Shown piece after piece: positions 60,786 through 64,000 of a stretch of 64,000 nucleotides of DNA. The stretch lies in NCBI GenBank assembly GCA_017511925.1, contig JAFWHS010000003.1:1-64000 (forward strand), given 5' to 3'. Source of the stretch: Candidatus Saccharimonadota bacterium. Its GTDB lineage: Bacteria > Patescibacteriota > Saccharimonadia > Saccharimonadales > Saccharimonadaceae. Position 1 is the stretch's first letter. Every line of letters starts with the position of its first letter. The notes below the pieces were generated by a model that did not search any database, was not told the DNA's origin, and saw nothing but the letters and a program-made list of their open reading frames with translations. Made by a program: the position numbers and the translations under genes.

Positions 60786-61757
60786 TTAATAATCGTAATA
60801 ATCTTCGTCTTCATCCTCTTCTTCGTCTTTCTTGCGCTTAGCAAGAATGAAGAAGAAAGCTCCTGAAGTGGCTGCAATAGCCGCAGTAATTGCTAAACCA
60901 GTAGCGAGCGGAGTACCTTCGATAATATTGAATACGCCTTGCGGGGCGGTGTATTCTACTGTATGAGTATCACCCTCTGTCACTATAGTGGTGGTGGTAT
61001 CGTTTCCATTTGATGAAGAAGTATAATTATAAACTGTGGCACCGGAATCACTACCAGCGGCCACATAGGTACCAGTGTTATTATTGGCAACCGTATCGTC
61101 TGCCGGAGTGACTGGATTTTCTGGAGCTGGGACATTATTTTCTGTAGAAATGCCAGAAACAACACTAATAACTACAGTGTTTGTATAGGTGCCAGAGTCA
61201 GACGATGAACTAGCTTTAGCACCGAAATAAATACTTTGTGAACTTGAAGCAGTAGATTCTGCACGCAGCACCGTAACTGGCGTGCTACTAGAACCTACTA
61301 GTGGCTTGTAAGTGCTATTGCCGACACCGCTCGCATCGTCTGGAGTATTGCTGCTCCAGCTAGCAAGACTAGATGTATTACTTAGCGAGTATCCCCAACG
61401 ATCATTTGGGAAATTGGAGCGTGTGGTGTTGCTACTAAGAGTCGGTATGGTATCGGCAGAAAAAGTATTAGTGAGATCTGGAGTGGTGGTCTTTGTGGTC
61501 ATAAAGGCCGTAAAACCATTGCCATTATTGGTGGTCACCTCTAGTCCTACAGTGTTACGCAAAAAATCGCCAGTGGAACCGGCAACACCGGAACTAGGTT
61601 TGGTGACAGAAACAATTAGAACCTCGTCAATGTCGAGCTGGAACTGAGTATTGCTTGCAGTTGCCATAGTAAATGGAGCAACAGATATTGAAGATAAGAA
61701 TGCTAATAGGGTAAAGCTACTTAGAATGTTTATTTTAAGTATATTCCTTCTGACCAT
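60786..61757 (-). CDS. Membrane-anchored surface protein with acidic tail
   Basis: 323 aa. A signal peptide (about 1-35, ending TMATA) is followed by a beta domain with the shared marks IPTLSSNTTRS, NDRWGYSLS, IYFGAKASS and SGTYTNTVVISVV, then a Thr/Ser/Pro-rich linker (about 190-260), a C-terminal membrane helix (about 277-302) and an unusual tail KRKKDEEEDEDEDYYDY. No xPxTG motif is seen, so it stays membrane-bound. The start at 61757 follows a -10 box by six bases. Confidence 0.75.
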   Translation of the reverse strand: MVRRNILKINILSSFTLLAFLSSISVAPFTMATASNTQFQLDIDEVLIVSVTKPSSGVAGSTGDFLRNTVGLEVTTNNGNGFTAFMTTKTTTPDLTNTFSADTIPTLSSNTTRSNFPNDRWGYSLSNTSSLASWSSNTPDDASGVGNSTYKPLVGSSSTPVTVLRAESTASSSQSIYFGAKASSSSDSGTYTNTVVISVVSGISTENNVPAPENPVTPADDTVANNNTGTYVAAGSDSGATVYNYTSSSNGNDTTTTIVTEGDTHTVEYTAPQGVFNIIEGTPLATGLAITAAIAATSGAFFFILAKRKKDEEEDEDEDYYDY

Positions 61758-61772
61758 AACCACATTATAACA
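61758..61772 (-). promoter_or_regulatory. Leaderless promoter of the anchored surface protein
   Basis: Minus strand TGT-TATAAT (61772-61764), six bases before the ATG at 61757. Confidence 0.7.
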
Positions 61773-61825
61773 CAACCTTTTTAAATTTGTGATAAAATTA
61801 TTATAAAAATAATCGGGGATTAAAT

Positions 61826-63049
61826 ATGCAACCAGAAGCGCCAAAAAATAGCATTATAGTTCAACCGGAAGAGCCAAAAAAGCCGGCCAAAAACAAGAGA
61901 CCCTGGCTTGGTTTTATGATAGCCGGGATCATCGGAATTATAGGTGGGTTAGCAATGATCCTTGGTGCTTTGTTTATACCAGAAAAGACCTTGGCTGGCA
62001 TTAGTTTTCCGACTATCCCATCGGAGGCCGCTTCCGACAAAGTTTATAGCAAATTGACCGGTGAAGAATTAGCTAGCGGCGCCGATATAAATGCTCCAGC
62101 TTACTGTATACAAACCCCAAATGGAACCGATGGCGCCCGTCCGCAAGCCGGATTGACTCAGGCGGGCGTAGTGTTTGAGGCGATTGCTGAAGCAGGCATT
62201 ACAAGGTTTGCGGCAATTTATCAAAATCCTACTTCGGCAGTGATCGGGCCAATCCGATCACTCAGGATATATTATTTGCAGTGGGATACACCGTTTGACT
62301 GTACAATTGTGCACGCTGGTGGGTCTGGTGATGCATTGGCTGCAGTAGCCTCTGGTGGATATAAAGACCTGACAGAGAATTATACTTATATGTATCGCGG
62401 TACATACGGTTCAAGGCTATGGAATAACCTATTTACTACATCGTCATATCTTGCGCAATTTAGCAATGATAGTGGTTATACAACTTCCGACATAAAAGGG
62501 TTCTCTAGGATGACACCGGAGGAATCCAGCAGGGCGCGCGTAGATGCTAGTGTAGCAGAAAAACTAGTTATCACCGAGCCAGCCACGGGTGATTTATCAA
62601 GCATAAATGCTACTGTGCAAAATATTGCATTAAGATTCGGCGGTTGGGCCTCCTTCAATGTAAACTATGCATATGACGCTAGTACGAATAGTTACAAGAG
62701 AGGTTATGAAAGTGGCGTAGCGCACGAAGTATATGAGTGCCCGGCTGAGGATCTAGGCGAGCGTAATCCGGAAGATGTATGCACGCTTACACAAATGTCA
62801 CCGAACGTAGTGATAGCGATGGTCGTACAGGAGAGTAAGGCTTCAGACAACTATCACGAAGATATAAAAGCTGTGGGATCTGGCAATGTATATATTTTCC
62901 AAAACGGCACCGCGATCAAGGGCGAGTGGGTAAAAGGTTCAGCTGCGGAACAAATAAAGTTTTACGACGAAGATGGCGACGAAATTAAGTTGGCACCTGG
63001 TCAAACCTTTGTAGAAGCTATTCCAAGCTACGGAAGTATTGAATATTAA
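61826..63049 (+). CDS. Membrane-anchored DUF3048 protein (YerB-like)
   Basis: 407 aa. A proline/lysine-rich cytoplasmic start, one membrane helix (about 30-53), then the two-part DUF3048 domain: ARPQAGLTQAGVVFEAIAEAGITRFAAIYQ, VIGPIRSLRIYYLQW and the C-terminal GEWVKGSAAEQIKFYDEDGDEIKLAPGQTFVEAIP. YerB of Bacillus is a lipoprotein of the same family; here a membrane helix replaces the lipobox. The function is poorly known, probably in the envelope. GGGGA lies about eight bases before the ATG. Confidence 0.85.
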   Translation: MQPEAPKNSIIVQPEEPKKPAKNKRPWLGFMIAGIIGIIGGLAMILGALFIPEKTLAGISFPTIPSEAASDKVYSKLTGEELASGADINAPAYCIQTPNGTDGARPQAGLTQAGVVFEAIAEAGITRFAAIYQNPTSAVIGPIRSLRIYYLQWDTPFDCTIVHAGGSGDALAAVASGGYKDLTENYTYMYRGTYGSRLWNNLFTTSSYLAQFSNDSGYTTSDIKGFSRMTPEESSRARVDASVAEKLVITEPATGDLSSINATVQNIALRFGGWASFNVNYAYDASTNSYKRGYESGVAHEVYECPAEDLGERNPEDVCTLTQMSPNVVIAMVVQESKASDNYHEDIKAVGSGNVYIFQNGTAIKGEWVKGSAAEQIKFYDEDGDEIKLAPGQTFVEAIPSYGSIEY

Positions 63050-63058
63050 GCTATTTTG

Positions 63059-63153
63059 TGCTATAATTAGGGTATACCGTATTCGCTACGCTCATACTGG
63101 AGCCTGCGTTCGCTCTTTAAAACAAAACAAGTTTTGTTTTAAATCTCTCACTT
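63059..63153 (+). promoter_or_regulatory. tRNA-Glu promoter and folded leader
   Basis: TGC-TATAAT (63059-63067) starts a leader of about 80 bases that includes GAGC/GCTC and a perfect 13-bp palindrome TTTAAAACAAAAC/GTTTTGTTTTAAA (63116-63128, 63131-63143) ending 10 bases before the tRNA. Confidence 0.6.
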
Positions 63154-63230
63154 GGTTCCGTCGTCTAGTGGTCTAGGACGTCTGGTTCTCATCCAGAAAA
63201 TCGCGGGTTCGACTCCCGCCGGAATCACCA
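63154..63230 (+). tRNA. tRNA-Glu (anticodon CTC), CCA encoded
   Basis: 77 nt including CCA. The acceptor GGTTCCG/CGGAATC (one G-U), the D-arm, the anticodon stem TCTGG/CCAGA with loop TTCTCAT, and the T-arm CGGGTTCGACTCCCG are all regular. It reads GAG. Confidence 0.95.
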
Positions 63231-63268
63231 AGCATTAAAAGAAGCCCTTTGGGGCTTATTTTAATGCT
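63231..63268 (+). terminator. Terminator after tRNA-Glu
   Basis: AGCATTAAAA/TTTTAATGCT with inner AAGCCC/GGGCTT: a 16-bp near-perfect stem directly after the CCA. Confidence 0.85.
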
Positions 63269-63279
63269 TTATGGTTCTA

Positions 63280-63413
63280 GTGGGAGGCGAACTTTAGTTC
63301 GCCCTTTCAAGGAAATGAGAGAAAAAGAAAAATTTATTTTTCTTTTTCCGAATGACGCAGAAAGGAAAGAATTTTGCAAAGCAAAATTCTTACTCCCGCG
63401 AGCTAACTCCCAC
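63280..63413. repeat. Multi-hairpin island (three perfect hairpins within a closing stem)
   Basis: GTGGGAG (63280-63286) pairs with CTCCCAC (63407-63413). Between them lie GGCGAACT/AGTTCGCC (63286-63293, 63296-63303), GAAAAAGAAAAA with its complement (63321-63332, 63337-63348) and AAGAATTTTGC/GCAAAATTCTT (63367-63377, 63381-63391), all perfect, with loops of 2, 4 and 3 bases. No credible protein is coded. Confidence 0.7.
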
Positions 63414-63441
63414 CATAGTTCTTTACCGAATATGTTTTTTA

Positions 63442-63456
63442 TGTTATAATTTTAGT
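63442..63456 (+). promoter_or_regulatory. Leaderless promoter of der
   Basis: TGT-TATAAT (63442-63450), six bases before the ATG at 63457. Confidence 0.7.
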
Positions 63457-64000
63457 ATGAAAAAGTTACCAATAGTAGCATTGATCGGGCAAACAAATGC
63501 CGGCAAATCATCCTTGCTCAACCGGATGGCGCACAAAAATATTGCCATCGTAGCAAGGGAAGAAGGCACGACCAGGGATAATGTCGTGGCGACGATTGAC
63601 GACGCATTTGTTCTTATTGACACGGCGGGTCTTAAGGATCCGAACGATGATTTTGAAGCTTCAATTCAAGATCAGATTGCGGATGCGATTGATGTGGCCG
63701 ATGTGATATTGGTAACCCTAGATTCTTCGAAATATTTTGACCACAAAGATGCAAAAATTGCTAAAGATGCCTTGAGATCTGGCAAACAAGTATATCTCGT
63801 ACTCAACAAATGTGATCTTGCCGAATCCCTGCCAATCACGGAATTTAGAGCGCTTGGTGTTGCACCGGAAAATACCTATTATGTCTCGGCTACGACTGGA
63901 CAAGGCATGGCAAAGCTGAAGACAGGCTTAGAATCCGTCCTCTTTCGGGACGGGGTTCCTCACTCCTCGGTAGCGACCTCCGGAAGCCCTCAAGAGGAGG
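63457..64000 (+). CDS. der: GTPase Der (EngA), 5' part, runs off the window
   Basis: 181 codons are visible. IALIGQTNAGKSS-type P-loop (GQTNAGKSS), the switch DNVVATID, DTAGL (G3) and NKCD (G4) identify the first G domain of Der, a double-G-domain GTPase for 50S assembly; because the second domain is outside the window, a single-domain relative cannot be excluded. The frame stays open through a palindromic element (63950-64000) at the point where the inter-domain linker should lie, which reads FRDGVPHSSVATSGSPQEE. Predicted leaderless. Confidence 0.82.
   Translation, partial: MKKLPIVALIGQTNAGKSSLLNRMAHKNIAIVAREEGTTRDNVVATIDDAFVLIDTAGLKDPNDDFEASIQDQIADAIDVADVILVTLDSSKYFDHKDAKIAKDALRSGKQVYLVLNKCDLAESLPITEFRALGVAPENTYYVSATTGQGMAKLKTGLESVLFRDGVPHSSVATSGSPQEE
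63950..64000 (+). repeat. Palindromic repeat element inside der (copy B)
   Basis: CCTCTT (63950-63955) pairs with AAGAGG near the window end. The interior TCGGGACGGG and CCTCGGTAGCGACCTCCGGA matches the copy after tsf (7849-7953), with about 27 bases missing between the two conserved blocks. Confidence 0.7.

Noticed and set aside
63249-63449. Open frame of 66 codons after tRNA-Glu
   Set aside because: It runs through the hairpin island and the terminator, has no start signal, and its sequence is a by-product of the palindromes.
1-64000. Alternative genetic code (UGA as glycine, as in SR1/Gracilibacteria)
   Set aside because: Several clear genes end in TGA (xth, the alpha/beta hydrolase and the small membrane-operon genes), and no long gene contains an in-frame TGA.
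1-64000. CRISPR array or cas genes
   Set aside because: No set of regularly spaced direct repeats and no Cas-like protein was seen.

Overview
The window looks like chromosome from a member of the Candidate Phyla Radiation, most likely Candidatus Saccharibacteria (TM7). The evidence is a low-to-middle GC genome, very tight packing, standard stop usage (TGA acts as a stop, so this is not the recoded SR1/Gracilibacteria code), gatCAB, short versions of ProRS and EF-Ts, a sortase with membrane-anchored surface proteins, FemAB-type peptidoglycan bridge enzymes, and few biosynthetic genes. The assignment is inference from gene content; no 16S gene is present.

Layout. 1-3.9 kb: accessory region with a large serine recombinase, three small unknown genes on the same strand, and about 0.9 kb without a convincing gene. 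4-6 kb: two-gene operon for secreted, membrane-anchored surface proteins behind a long hairpin-rich leader. 6-11.3 kb: rpmE, rpsB, tsf, frr, uppS, rseP and a CPBP protease. 11.3-20.2 kb: GH13 enzyme, proS, greA, a membrane protein, lysS, uvrB and a secreted FISUMP-type protein with a long structured leader. 20.4-31.2 kb: phosphoketolase split into two overlapping genes, PIN-TRAM protein, class A PBP, murJ, and a gatC-gatA-orf-gatB operon. 31.2-40.2 kb: a small membrane gene, candidate small RNAs, fusA, purC plus a degenerate purC paralogue, tuf, an orphan E2-like acyltransferase, rpsJ and a mannose-1-phosphate guanylyltransferase. 40.3-47.5 kb: a cell-wall cluster (Mur-ligase-like, hydrolase, PLP enzyme, two FemAB), galU and small membrane proteins. 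47.5-53.2 kb: dnaE, smpB, xth and a ribokinase-fold protein. 53.2-64 kb: lipid/glycan enzymes, surface proteins, tRNA-Leu, sortase, PEGA and DUF4367 proteins, gltX, a DUF3048 protein, tRNA-Glu and the start of der.

The most consistent pattern is regulatory. At least eighteen genes have an extended -10 box (TGn followed by TATAAT or a close variant) ending only 6 to 9 bases before the start codon and no Shine-Dalgarno sequence, which predicts leaderless mRNAs. The other class has -35/-10 promoters, real leaders and strong Shine-Dalgarno sites; this class includes the highly expressed translation genes and several stand-alone metabolic genes. Two surface-protein units have exceptionally structured leaders.

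Functionally, the window is dominated by translation and by building and decorating a Gram-positive-like envelope: undecaprenyl phosphate synthesis (UppS), lipid II flipping (MurJ), polymerisation (PBP), bridge formation (FemAB pair), nucleotide sugars (GalU, ManC-like), glycolipids (GT4, CDP-alcohol transferase) and sortase-linked surface proteins. Other points of interest are an Asp-to-Asn change in the EF-G NKxD motif, a dispersed palindromic element found after tsf and in frame inside der, a multi-hairpin island before der, and an uncharacterised structured RNA candidate near 31.5 kb.
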